In this document: piece by piece, positions 22,660 to 33,781 of the stretch
How the letters are laid out: each line of letters begins with the position of its first letter
Position numbering within the stretch: the stretch's first letter is position 1
DNA from: Glandiceps talaboti
Lineage: Eukaryota; Hemichordata; Enteropneusta; Spengelidae
Direction: 5' to 3'
Length of the DNA: 37,500 bases
Assembly: GCF_964340395.1 (NCBI RefSeq)
Contig: NC_135571.1
Coordinates: forward strand, 10,933,940-10,971,439
Notes under the pieces: model-generated
Database searches by the model: none
Told to the model about the DNA's origin: nothing
What the model saw: the letters and a program-made list of their open reading frames with translations, nothing else
Translations under genes and position numbers: made by a program

Positions 22660-22760
22660 ATCGAAGACGCCATTATGTGTCATCGATCTGTGTTATCCAA
22701 AACCGCCTAAGTGACTGCGCGTGCGCAGTGTTACGAACACTGCGCATTGTCGTAGTAGTC
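22660..22760 (-). promoter_or_regulatory. Possible promoter region of the PAN-EGF-LamG gene
   Basis: About 370 bp upstream of the chosen ATG, a GC-rich patch contains ACTGCGCGTGCGCAGT (NRF1-like TGCGC..GCGCA) and an 11-bp perfect inverted repeat, TGCGCAGTGTT/AACACTGCGCA, at 22722-22746 around a 3-base loop. No TATA box was identified. Confidence 0.3.
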
Positions 22761-23307
22761 AGTGAAATCTTATAAGAACTTAAGAAGTTCCAAATTATTT
22801 CTTACACACAGAACATATATTATTACAAATGTTTACGACAAAGAGTAGTACACTGTCAATAGTTAAACATGTTTTAGAAAGAAAACAATTCTTGGCTCAT
22901 TTTAGCCTAAGAATATTGTGGTAGAGCCCTTCGACTGAAAATAATGCTTACTGTGAAAATGTTTTTAAACGCTTTGCAATTATTGTTGCCCAACAAGCTG
23001 TATACACCGCCCTAAAATAGTGAAAGTGAACATAAAAAGAAAGCAAGTCTTTTTGCAGTTGATATCGCCCTCATTCAGTCGTGAACGCACATGTCATGTA
23101 GACAGCCGGTTTTGACAACTGAATAGAATTTTATTTAAATCAAACGTATTGCAAGCTGTCGCCATAAACCATAACAAGGTCAGATTAATTTGTCACTACA
23201 CTAAGACACATAGACACACATAGAGGGTTTTAGTGTATACGTACACCGTGTACATTATGTGACTATCTGTGTCACAGCATACTAGTATATTAATATGTAT
23301 AATCACC

Positions 23308-23362
23308 ATGACACGTGACGTCACTATGGTCAAATTACCCTGCTGCACTTGTACAGCAAAAG
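23308..23362 (+). CDS. Candidate first coding exon at a CRE/E-box motif
   Basis: CACCATGA gives a fair start context at 23308. Eighteen codons (MTRDVTMVKLPCCTCTAK plus one base) run into a strong donor, AAAAG|gtacgt, at 23363. The exon overlaps CACGTGACGTCAC (23312-23324), a fused E-box and full CRE. I found no phase-compatible next exon, and the two GT12 genes downstream are single-exon. It may be a non-coding or coding leader, or chance. Confidence 0.22.
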
Positions 23363-24523
23363 GTACGTATCTGTATTACAATAACACATTAAATCATACA
23401 CCTTGCATGTATTTGTGTATTTGTAACTGTGGCTTATCCACACAATGAGACTATGATCTACCCTGTTATATAATTAGGGACCTGGTAGGATAGACATTGC
23501 TATGTGAATGATTTACTCCTATGTATTTGCATAGGCTGCAATGGATTCTATACTCCCAAGGAAGTTACATTTAGGCCATTGTGCTACTATATGCCTGTGC
23601 CACTCGTAATAATTGCTTAGTGCTATGATACTAACATCCATTGTGGAATACATTAAAAAATATGTACTATTAGGCCAAAATAAAATTGTGTGCTTTCGAC
23701 ATTTAATGTATTGAAACGGATACTCATTTTGTAATTAGGAAGATTATTGTCAAGTAAATTGCTATAATATATAGTAAAGAAGATTTTAAGTACGTACATG
23801 ACGTATTAAAAACCCATTGAATATCCTTCATTTTAGCCTCTTAGCACTTCAATCTTTTTCCAATTACTGTGTTATATAACTCTATATGTTGTAATGGGCT
23901 GTGGTGATGTTGTTTTTCAGCCAATTTCTCCTAACCTCGGCGAGAGAGTGTGTATGTATGTATGCCTTGGTTCGCACTTCAGACGCACCGAATCTAAAAT
24001 ATTAGTAATTGTAACAGTGTTACCATTGACATAAAAATGAAGTCTGGGCAAATGTGTACATGTTAGACTTTATGTTGTCTGCTGCAATAGGCAGGGTAGT
24101 AACAATGTATCACAATATTTTGGTTTCATTTGTTGTGAATCGGTGTCTCTGATGTGTCATCTTTACCAATATTGTATGAAAATAAATGTACACTGGTGGC
24201 ACACTGTTTTGGCGGCGATATTAGGTGAAGTTGGCTGTGACACCAATTATTATTAGTGTTCAATAATGGAAATAATTGGTTTGATGAGATAGAGGCTACG
24301 TAAAAAAATTACGTCACACATGTTTTAATCCCATAATGCTTTTTAATCGATAAAAATATGTGCATAATTATGGTTATGGAATCCATTTTGGAATTAAATT
24401 TTGCTGTTGTTGTATTATATGTCATAGTAAACATTAAAACATACGATTCTCTTCTTTTTAATTGATAAAACACCTTTGCTAGCGAGATTGCTGACAGTCG
24501 TACTTCAATAGTACAGCTTTTCA
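23363..24523. other. Intergenic stretch, nothing recognised
   Basis: AT-rich, with a short TATG run at about 23952-23965 and no supported ORF, RNA or mobile-element end. Confidence 0.3.
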
Positions 24524-24654
24524 CCTAGTCTCGGTTACCCAGAATCTCACCACAGGGGGCTCTTCTACGAGTCCACTCAGACTGTTGATTGGGGGGGGGG
24601 GGGGGTCTCGTAGGCAGAGCCCCAGCGGCGAGAGTCTTGGTAACCGAAACTACC
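24524..24654. mobile_element. Foldback element with poly-G loop
   Basis: The arms 24526-24580 and 24606-24652 pair as imperfect inverted repeats: TAGTCTCGGTTACC on the left against GGTAACCGAAACTA on the right, continuing to CTACGAG against CTCGTAG. The loop ends in 15 consecutive G (24591-24605). Outside the TA ends lie CTTTTCACC and CCTTTCACC, an 8-of-9 direct repeat that fits a 9-bp target duplication. It lies about 240 bp upstream of the first GT12 gene. Confidence 0.65.
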
Positions 24655-24752
24655 TTTCACCCTCATAAACTTACTGCTGGTACATTTTAAATTGTCCTTT
24701 CAGGTACAGCGGCTACCAGGAATACAATAATTTAAGATTTAATGTATAACTT

Positions 24753-24765
24753 TGACCTTTGACCC
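24753..24765 (+). promoter_or_regulatory. DR1 nuclear-receptor-type element
   Basis: TGACCTTTGACCC is, on the other strand, GGGTCA-A-AGGTCA, a near-perfect direct repeat with 1-base spacing of the kind bound by HNF4, RXR and COUP-TF. It lies 130 bp upstream of the first GT12 start. A weaker form, TGACCTTTGACAT, lies at 30230-30242 just upstream of the second GT12 start. Function is inferred from the motif alone. Confidence 0.35.
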
Positions 24766-24894
24766 GCGGACTGCAATGCACATGCCCCAACAGTGAACTT
24801 TATTCCATGGTCTGGAATCGACATACTTTAACAATATTGACTTTTGGCCCGACTACAGATTGGACATACTCTGGTTGTAGTGACACTTGACACC

Positions 24895-26508
24895 ATGAAA
24901 AGTTATATCTTTACAGCTGTCGCCTTACTTGGTACCATATTCATAATATGGCAGTGTAGAGTTATTCATAAGTTATACAATTCTTCTCAACTGAATATTT
25001 TATTACATGAACAGCAAAATATCTATTCTGATTTATCACGGCGGCTAAAAGTACTGTTTACTAAAAGAATGCAGCATGTTGCCTTTCAAAATGCTAAAGT
25101 GGGAGATGAAATGATGTTCAGGGAAGATTTGAAAGTAGAAAAGGAAAATTGTGGATGCAAAAGGAAGAATACAAATTATATATGGAAACTAGAAGATAAA
25201 AATGACAAGGCGAGAAGATATTTTCAATGGCAAGAATGGAAATTGAAAAAGGAAGCGACGTCAGAACCGCTGGTTGTTTGTCCTTCATTTTCACCAATAT
25301 CATTTATCGGAAGTGGTCTGTGTGTCGAACCATTGCAGTCAGTGAAATTAAAAGGACTAAAATTTCACGAGTTATTGTGGGAACACCTTCTCAAAGATCT
25401 ACAGTTCACGGTCACTATACAGTCTGAAAAGAGACATGGTGTTCTTTGTTTCATGGGAACCCTCAGTGAGGATAAAGTTACTGTATCAGGAAACAACAGC
25501 AAAATTATAATTATGACGTTTCATCCAGGGATTGAATATAACGCCGCAAACGTGGTCTTTTCTCAGTTAACATATCACAGTACTAAATATGATATAAACT
25601 TGAGAGAAGTTCTGTCCTTGAAATTACTGACGTTTGAGGCAAAGATTAACATTCATATCTACAGAAAGCCTTATCCAAGATTGCATGGTGTTACACCAGA
25701 CAACCATATCTCTCAAAAGGTAACCGTGGTGACAAAGACATTTGAAAGGTATGGGGCATTGACGTCACTCATAAAGAGTATTCGGAAGTTTTATCCAAAT
25801 ATTACAATATTAGTAGCAGACGATTCAGAAAAAATACAAAAGTTTAATTATCCTGACGTCATGCATTACGTCATGCCGTTTGCCGAAGGATGGTTTCCAG
25901 GAAGGAATTTACTTCTGAGTCAAGTACAAACAAAGTATTTTGTTTGGGTTGATGACGATTTTGTGTTCACAAATGAAACCTCACTCGAAAAGATGGTATC
26001 AAAGTTGGAAAACAAAAACTGGCGACTTGATGTCGTTGCTGGTCTTGTTGATTTTAATCAAAGCAAAAGACTCGATAAGGAATATAACAAAATCAATATA
26101 CGAGGATTTTCTGAAGATGGCTACTGCCTCAAACGTCGACCCGGAAGTTATCCTTTGGATGGCACAACAGAATGCAAAATGGCCGACGAGGTCATCAATT
26201 TCTTCATGGCAAAAACCTTGACGGCCCGAAGTGTTGGATTTGATTTAAAATTGAGAAGATTCGGGCATCATGAATTCTTTTGGGATGGTTTAGGAAGATT
26301 ACGAGTTGCATCGTGTAGAGATTTTTCAGTTTTTCATGATCGAGTAGACTATGATAAACATGGTAACTACAGATATCTATTTTCACAGGCTGAAGTATTT
26401 AAAGATTGGATGCTTCATTCTGTTTACAAAAACAATCTTCGCTGCTTTAACTGGGACGAATTTGTTCCATACGAACTATACCAAACCAAACGTGAGAAAT
26501 CTGGATAG
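24895..26508 (+). CDS. GT12 beta-1,4-N-acetylgalactosaminyltransferase, GM2/GD2-synthase-like, copy 1
   Basis: This single-exon gene of 537 residues encodes a type II Golgi enzyme expected to transfer GalNAc from UDP-GalNAc in beta-1,4 linkage to a galactose- or sialyl-galactose-ended acceptor. Residues 3-22 are the signal anchor (YIFTAVALLGTIFIIW). A stem and an N-terminal domain follow (LVVCPSFSPISFIGSGL, EPLQSVKLKGLKF). The GT-A catalytic domain begins near VTVVTKTFERYGALTSLIKS. It has the metal-binding VWVDDDFVF (Asp353-355), MPFAEGWFPGRN, VINFFMAKT and HHEFFWDGLGRLRVASC, all lining up with B4GALNT1. The ATG at 24895 (GACACCATGA) was chosen because it directly precedes the anchor; the frame extends upstream without a Met. 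Vertebrate homologues have introns and this copy has none. Whether it is nearer B4GALNT1 or B4GALNT2 is unresolved. Its tandem paralogue lies 3.7 kb downstream. Confidence 0.9.
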   Translation: MKSYIFTAVALLGTIFIIWQCRVIHKLYNSSQLNILLHEQQNIYSDLSRRLKVLFTKRMQHVAFQNAKVGDEMMFREDLKVEKENCGCKRKNTNYIWKLEDKNDKARRYFQWQEWKLKKEATSEPLVVCPSFSPISFIGSGLCVEPLQSVKLKGLKFHELLWEHLLKDLQFTVTIQSEKRHGVLCFMGTLSEDKVTVSGNNSKIIIMTFHPGIEYNAANVVFSQLTYHSTKYDINLREVLSLKLLTFEAKINIHIYRKPYPRLHGVTPDNHISQKVTVVTKTFERYGALTSLIKSIRKFYPNITILVADDSEKIQKFNYPDVMHYVMPFAEGWFPGRNLLLSQVQTKYFVWVDDDFVFTNETSLEKMVSKLENKNWRLDVVAGLVDFNQSKRLDKEYNKINIRGFSEDGYCLKRRPGSYPLDGTTECKMADEVINFFMAKTLTARSVGFDLKLRRFGHHEFFWDGLGRLRVASCRDFSVFHDRVDYDKHGNYRYLFSQAEVFKDWMLHSVYKNNLRCFNWDEFVPYELYQTKREKSG

Positions 26509-26594
26509 TAGAAAATGTTGCTCTTCATCTTGTGACATTCATAGATACTTGACAAATTTATAAACTCCAACAATGACGTTTTGCGTTCATCAGT

Positions 26595-26656
26595 ATTTAT
26601 TTGTTTGTTTGTTTGTTTGTTTGTTTGTTTGTTTGTTTGTTTGTTTGTTTGTTTGT
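26595..26656. repeat. (TTTG)n microsatellite
   Basis: About 15 TTTG units about 90 bp after the stop of the first GT12 gene. Confidence 0.97.
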
Positions 26657-26710
26657 GAGCAGAATAGCTAAAAAGGACTCTGAGGAAAGTTTACCTTTGA
26701 AACAACGACT

Positions 26711-26962
26711 AATAGGGAACTTGCAATCCAGACTGAGCATGCTCAGACGCAAAGGACTATGGGATTATCTGTGGTTATTGTAATACATAATCTGGAGCTA
26801 CTGATAAAATTAACGTCACACAATGGTCAGGGTAACTGTGAATTGATTATTTGTGGTTACAAACAATGTATCAACATTGTTTACAATACTAATTGGTTAG
26901 TATTTATTATCACATTTCCCATGATGTAACATTCAACATGGCGGGTTTGCAAGTTCCCTATT
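26711..26962 (+). mobile_element. 252-bp MITE family M1, copy 1
   Basis: The ends are perfect inverted repeats of AATAGGGAACTTGCAA (16 bp). The interior is non-coding and contains the palindrome CTGAGCATGCTCAG. The reverse complement aligns end to end with 32721-32972, which has exactly the same length, at what I judge to be about 85 percent identity. No clear target duplication was found; TA lies just inside both ends (AATA|GGG). Confidence 0.85.
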
Positions 26963-27117
26963 ATATAGAATCTGGTGGGGATCAGATTCCACATCTTCAT
27001 TTTAGTGAACACATCGTAATATCAGCATCAGACAGTGCATTGAAAGCGCTTCTTTGAGTTTTGTATGTAGTAATATTATTTTTTTTTTATAAAAACTTCA
27101 TCAGTGATGGAGGTTCA

Positions 27118-27191
27118 ATGATTTGCGAAAGCCATTCGTCTGTCAAGAGCAAACATGATTTGTGAAAGCCATTCGTCTGTCAAGAGCAAAA
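27118..27191. repeat. 37-bp tandem duplication
   Basis: 27118-27154 and 27155-27191 differ at only two positions (GATTTGCGAAAG against GATTTGTGAAAG, and the last base). Confidence 0.95.
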
Positions 27192-28163
<972 letters not shown>

Positions 28164-28710
28164 GACTGTGCGTGTGTGTGTCCATGTTAGTGATGCCTTC
28201 AAGTCATAACAATATTTTCACAGAATGGATGTCTGAGAATGATGAGAAGTGGGGAATAAACTATGAATGTTAGCTTGTAAAAAATAATGTCCTCCCAGAT
28301 ACAAGCTAGTGATGTCGCCATCCCATCGTACCATAATTGACATATTTTTTCTTGTGTGTGGCCATAGAGAAGCTGACTTTCAAAAATAATTGTGTGTGGA
28401 AGCAAATAAATATAGGGTCGCTTAGTCACGAAAAACACGGAAATTTAAAATGGCAGTTCTAGGATTATAATGTTGTAAACAATGATAGTATTTAGTTAAA
28501 TACTTAGTATACTGTCTGACTAAGGACAGTGTGTGACAGGCTGATTTCATATATTACATTCATTACGTCAATGTTACCTGTATTGAAGTCTGGTGTATTC
28601 ATAACTGGTATGTTTTTAACAATATTTTGTCTTCATTTATAGTCTATATCATTGGTGTTTATATTTAGAGCATGTGTGTGTATGAACGACAAGATGGGTG
28701 GTATTCTTAC
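28164..28710. other. Intergenic stretch, nothing recognised
   Basis: No supported gene, RNA or element. Confidence 0.3.
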
Positions 28711-28766
28711 CGTGTATGTATGTATGTATGTATGTATGTATGTATATCTGGCTGTCTGTCTGTCTA

Positions 28767-28827
<61 letters not shown>

Positions 28828-28878
28828 ATGTATGTATGTATGTATGTATGTATGTATGTATGTATGTATGTATGTATG
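28711..28878. repeat. (TATG)n(CTGT)n(TATG)n microsatellite
   Basis: A CTGT core of about 20 units is flanked on both sides by TATG runs. Confidence 0.97.
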
Positions 28879-29390
28879 AACGATAACATAGTATTCTTAG
28901 TGTTTGTGTGCATGATTGGCGAGATGGTATTCTTAGAGTATTGGTTGCTATAACCAAATGTATTTTGAAAATCCAACCTGAAGTGTTTCAAAAACCAATT
29001 GGATTATTACCAGGTAAAATCCTGGCATTTAATTCTGATTACGTCCGAGGTCTCGATGTGTATATTGTTAGGGACTTTCAGTGTTTACATTATCTTTATA
29101 ACAGGGTGATAATTTCCGCACAAAAAGGGCACAGCTATCACCCACTTGTGAAATTTACCACATAGCACCACAATAATCCCAGTTTTTAGTGCAAAATCCT
29201 AAAAGAAATACTAAAAATGTTGTTTCCGTGGTAGTAATTGAATCCCTATAGAGTATGGTAATTATGTGTATGTGTCTTGTCTGGGACCGTAAGTAGTTTC
29301 CCATTGGAGTACTATGGTCACATATTGTACCGATGAGGTTGTTGATACATTTCTACAGTAATCATATCGATATAGACATGCTATTATACT
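28879..29390. other. Intergenic stretch, nothing recognised
   Basis: An open frame of about 85 codons (28908-29165) is entered from the microsatellite edge and shows no domain. Confidence 0.3.
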
Positions 29391-29747
29391 ATGCTTGAGC
29401 GAGGTTCACGAAAAAATATAGAATATATACTCTGGTCGTTCTACGTCACGACAACATGCATCTATGTCACCACAACATGTGTCTACGTCACTGGTTCTGC
29501 TGTGTTCGATAAATAAGTCAAAATGTTCAAAATTACCATTACTTTCCCCGATTTCTCTTTGATATTTGGTAAAATTATGTTATTCTCCAATATTTTTCGT
29601 CATTCAACCTGAAAATACTCGTGACCCATGGGTTATCAATACTTGTTTTTCGACTCGCAGTGACAAATACAACCCTTAGGCCACTCATATTTTCCTTGGC
29701 TGAGCAAGAAATACTACTTGGGGAATACTAATATCTAAATATAATTT
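29391..29747 (+). repeat. Dispersed repeat family R1, copy 2
   Basis: Same orientation as 10856-11158. It contains an extra internal 21-bp unit: TCTA(C/T)GTCAC(G/C)ACAACATG occurs twice before TCTACGTCACTGG, where copy 1 has one. It lies about 500 bp upstream of the second GT12 gene. Confidence 0.75.
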
Positions 29748-30247
29748 TATTTCTGATAAAAATTAAATGCAGTAAGTACACATACTGATACATTAGACGA
29801 TCATAATATGCTCATATTCGTCCGGCATTTTTAGGTGTTTTTTTATTGTGTCCAACTGTGGTGGATGTGTTTACGATTGTACATCTTGCTATAGGGTCCA
29901 TTAGGAGAACTGGGTTGTACATTGATATACTCTGTACAAGAAAGATAAGTAAACAATATATTGCTGTGCTCTTTTTGTGGTAAAATAGTACACGATGCCG
30001 TGATGTCGTACATTTTATAGTAAAACAGTGACATTTTTATTTCATAGATTATAATTATGCCCTTTATTTTTTGTCCTCTTTCTCACCCGGATTCCAGAGA
30101 AATATTAAGTCTCCTGTATACATGTGTATATATCCCTCACGAAAGACTGGTGGGAAAGATTCTTTCCTCTCAACACTTTGCAGTCTTGTAAAGGAAATGG
30201 GATTCCCGAAGCGTGCACTCTGAACGACAGTGACCTTTGACATCATC

Positions 30248-31849
30248 ATGAAAGGTCATATCACGATAGTTGTCATCCTACTTGCATTAGGTGCAATTCT
30301 GATAGTCTGGGAAAGAGGGGTCACTGACAAAGTACGCTACACATCTCGGCTGAACGTTTTCCAAAATTACCAAAAGCAACCTTTGTTCGATATTTCAGGA
30401 AAACTACGTAAACTGTTTAGTAGAATCGAACAGCATGCCAATTTTCAAGAATTCGTAGACAAAAACAATGTACACGAAATTTTGGAAGAAGGGGAACATT
30501 GTGAATGCAAAAGGATGGATATAAGCTATATATGGAAGCTTCATGATAAAAATAGCAAGAAGAGAAGAGATATTCAAATGCGAGAATGGAAATTGAAAAA
30601 GGAAATGACGTCAGAGCCGCTGGTTGTTTGTCCTTCCCTTTCACCAATAACGTTTGTAGGAAGTGGTCTGTATGTTGAGCCACTGCAATCGGTGATTTTG
30701 ACAGGAATAAAATGTCAAGAGTTATTTTGGAAATTTCTTCTTAAAGACAATTTTTTTACCATCACACTTGAGTCAAAAAGGGGATATGGTAGCATTTTTG
30801 TCAATGGCAGCCTCATGGAAGACAAAGTTAGCGTAAGCGGAAATGACAGCAGAGTTGTGTTGATGGCGTTTCATCCGGGGATTGAATATGATAACATAAA
30901 CAAGGTCCTTTCGCAAATCGGATACCAAAGTACTAAATATGATATAAACTTGAGAGAAGTTGTGTCTTTTAAATTACTGACGTTTGAGGCAAAGATTAAC
31001 ATTCATATCTACAGAAAGCCTTATCCAAGATTGTATGACGTTACTCCAGATAACCATATCTCTAAAAAGGTAACCGTGGTAACAAAGACATTTGAAAGGT
31101 ATGGGGCATTGTCGTCACTCATCAAGAGTATTCGGAAGTTTTATCCAAATATTACAATATTAGTAGCAGACGATTCAGAAAAAATACAAAAGTTTAATTA
31201 TCCAGACGTCATGCATTACGTCATGCCGTTTGCCGAAGGATGGTTTCCAGGAAGGAATTTACTTCTGAGTCAAGTACAAACAAAGTATTTTGTTTGGGTT
31301 GATGACGATTTTGTGTTCACAAATGAAACCTCGCTCGAAAAAATGGTATCAAAGATGGAAAACAAAAATTGGCGACTTGATGTCGTTGCTGGTCTTGTTG
31401 ATTTTAATCAAACAAAAATACTAGATAGAGAATACAATAAAATCCAGGTGCGTGGATTTTCTGAAGATGGCTACTGCCTCAAACGGCGACCCGGAAGTTA
31501 TCCTTTGAAGGGCACAACAGAATGCAAAATGGCCGACGAGGTCATCAACTTTTTCATGGCAAAAACATTGACGATCAGAAGTGTTGGGTTTGATGTAGAA
31601 TTGAAAAGGTTTGGGCATCACGAATTTTTTTGGGATGGTTTGGGAAGGTTACGGGTCGCATCTTGCAGTGATGTGTCAGCTTTTCATGATCGGGCACATT
31701 ATGACAATCATGGAAGGTATCGATATTTGTACACACAGCCAGATGTGTTTCAGGAATGGATGCTACATTCTGTATTCAAAAATAATCTTAAGTGTTTTAA
31801 CTGGGACGAATTTGTACCACAGGAACTATTGACCAGCCGACATAAATAA
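30248..31849 (+). CDS. GT12 beta-1,4-N-acetylgalactosaminyltransferase, GM2/GD2-synthase-like, copy 2
   Basis: This is a single-exon gene of 533 residues with the same architecture as the copy at 24895. It has a signal anchor at residues 4-21 (HITIVVILLALGAILIVW), a stem, the LVVCPSLSPITFVGSGLY region and a GT-A domain with VWVDDDFVF (Asp352-354), MPFAEGWFPGRN, VINFFMAKT and HHEFFWDGLGRLRVASC. Predicted reaction: UDP-GalNAc-dependent beta-1,4 GalNAc transfer in the Golgi; the acceptor is unknown. About 470 bp around the DDD motif are nearly identical to copy 1, including silent sites, while residues 1-200 differ widely. AATAAA at 31870-31875, just after the stop, is a likely polyadenylation signal. 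The ATG at 30248 was chosen because it starts the anchor. All catalytic motifs are intact, so it should be active. Confidence 0.9.
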   Translation: MKGHITIVVILLALGAILIVWERGVTDKVRYTSRLNVFQNYQKQPLFDISGKLRKLFSRIEQHANFQEFVDKNNVHEILEEGEHCECKRMDISYIWKLHDKNSKKRRDIQMREWKLKKEMTSEPLVVCPSLSPITFVGSGLYVEPLQSVILTGIKCQELFWKFLLKDNFFTITLESKRGYGSIFVNGSLMEDKVSVSGNDSRVVLMAFHPGIEYDNINKVLSQIGYQSTKYDINLREVVSFKLLTFEAKINIHIYRKPYPRLYDVTPDNHISKKVTVVTKTFERYGALSSLIKSIRKFYPNITILVADDSEKIQKFNYPDVMHYVMPFAEGWFPGRNLLLSQVQTKYFVWVDDDFVFTNETSLEKMVSKMENKNWRLDVVAGLVDFNQTKILDREYNKIQVRGFSEDGYCLKRRPGSYPLKGTTECKMADEVINFFMAKTLTIRSVGFDVELKRFGHHEFFWDGLGRLRVASCSDVSAFHDRAHYDNHGRYRYLYTQPDVFQEWMLHSVFKNNLKCFNWDEFVPQELLTSRHK

Positions 31850-32149
31850 TTTTTTAATTAATGATAAAAAATAAATAGCAACCACTGGATCATATATATA
31901 TTTATATAGTCATCATATTTTGTAATATGTTAGTGAAAGGGAGATATAGGGACATTCAAAGAGAATTAAACCAGTGCTGTTGCGATATTTAGATATTATT
32001 GCCCAATATTTTCCTGCATGCAGCTACAGACGATAAAATTCAAAATGGCAGTATGCAGAGCTCAGGGCAACCTCCCCATCTACTATTACTTTCTATAATT
32101 TTGCTCATCAAATCAGCAAACTTAAGTTATTTTTGAAATCAGAAACATG
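31850..32149. other. 3' UTR and flank of the second GT12 gene
   Basis: Contains the AATAAA at 31870-31875; otherwise nothing is recognised. Confidence 0.5.
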
Positions 32150-32385
32150 GCTAAACATGGGGAAATAAGAGTGACCTAAGGGGCCTTGTCACTTTAAGTT
32201 GAGACGGAAAGTTACAAAATATTATAAATTATATCATTGTACCTTAGCAAACATAATTTATGAACAATTAGGAATAGTAATGGCTATGCTGAATGTTTTG
32301 ATTTGCATTTTTGAGCACTGCAGACCCGCGATAACATAGGCGTCCATTCTTGTGAGATAAAACGACTACGGTATAAATCCAATGG
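32150..32385 (-). repeat. Dispersed repeat family R1, copy 3 (diverged, inverted)
   Basis: The reverse complement shows the same ordered landmarks as copies 1 and 2: a GTCGTT(C/T)TA start, AATCAAAACATTCA, GTGACAAGGCCCCTTAGGTCA and TATTTCCC. Divergence is clearly higher than between the other two copies. Confidence 0.55.
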
Positions 32386-32720
32386 GTATATTATCTGTTC
32401 GAACACGTTCAACTTGACTTGTGTGAGGTAGAATATCAGTTTCTCTGACATTCTCTCCTAAAGCCCTTGCTCGTGATTTTCCTCCTCTTCCTCTTCTATA
32501 AAGTACCTGTTGCCTCATTGTTAGACACTGAGAGCTTGTCAAAAGTCAAAAAGTGTAAACTAAATTTCAAGGTGTCAAACCAAACAACATATTGACGTCA
32601 CATTAAGCAGACTCTGTCAGACAATAGGTTTCACTGATTATAATTTATTCACTTACATTTGCATACACGATACATCCACTGACTATGAAAGAGAAACTAG
32701 ATAAGTGCGATAATAAGTAC

Positions 32721-32972
32721 AATAGGGAACTTGCAAACCCGCCATGTTAAATGTTGCATCATGGGTAATGTGATAATAAATACTAATCAAATAGTATTGT
32801 AAACAATACTGTTACATTGTTCTTAACCACAAATGACCAAATCATAGTCACCCTGACCATTGTGGGAGATTTATTTTATCGGTAGCGCCATATTAGGTAT
32901 TACGATAACCATAGATAATCCTATAGTCCTTTGAAACTGAGCATACTCAGTCTTGATTGCAAGTTCCCTATT
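32721..32972 (-). mobile_element. 252-bp MITE family M1, copy 2
   Basis: Inverted orientation relative to 26711-26962, with the same 16-bp ends and the same length. It lies 870 bp after the second GT12 gene, whereas copy 1 lies 200 bp after the first. Independent insertion therefore fits better than co-duplication. Confidence 0.85.
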
Positions 32973-33097
32973 GTGACATTTCATTCAATGAAAAGAACAG
33001 CAACGACAATCCCTTTAGGTTTGTCCGCAGAGGGCGTACTTTACATCGCTTGGCAACCACTTCTAATAAATATTTACTTGTAATAACATTAGACATA

Positions 33098-33184
<87 letters not shown>
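33098..33184. repeat. (TA)n dinucleotide repeat
   Basis: About 40 uninterrupted TA units after a short ATATATTTATATA lead. Confidence 0.98.
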
Positions 33185-33185
<1 letters not shown>

Positions 33186-33645
33186 GGAACAATTAAGAAG
33201 AATAAAATCAAGTGCTTATTACGTGTTATACAACACAATGCAATGAACTTATATGTTCTTCACATTCTTTGTGTTTGAGATGGCACCTGCAAAGACTATC
33301 CTCATTTACTATTTTAATAGTTTTGTCAACTTACGTCTGATTTGCATTATTGAAAATGTGGTAACACAATTACTTTCACATTTCTTTATGTTAAGGAAAT
33401 ACAATTTTTGATAAATATCATATTAATCACTGAACCATAAAATACGCAACTTATGATCAGTTATTAAACCTCATAAACATGAACCATAACTTGTGCTCAA
33501 TAGTAAGAAAAAAAATATTTCTCTTGTGTGTTTTTGAAGAAAAGTGCATGAAGATGAGAACCAATGACAGTGTGAAATACAACATGCATAAATGTGTACA
33601 ATAAAAATATTTGATAAGTCTTCATGGGACATTATAATAAACACA
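33185..33645. other. Intergenic stretch, nothing recognised
   Basis: AT-rich; no gene supported. Confidence 0.3.
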
Positions 33646-33781
33646 AGATAAGGCAAGACAAGACAAGACAACACAACACAAGACAAGACAAGACAAGACA
33701 AAACAACACAAGACAAGACGACGACGACGACGACGACAACAACAACAACAACAACAACAGCAACAACAACAACAACAACAA
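33646..33781. repeat. (ACAAG)n, (ACG)n and (ACA)n repeats
   Basis: Imperfect pentanucleotide ACAAG units pass into GACGAC and CAACAA triplets. The ACAAG part resembles the tail of the LINE fragment at 20458-20509, but no LINE coding sequence is visible next to it. Confidence 0.9.

Noticed and set aside
33646-33781. ACAAG repeat as the tail of a second LINE copy
   Set aside because: No reverse-transcriptase tail sequence is present next to it, so it is annotated only as a simple repeat.
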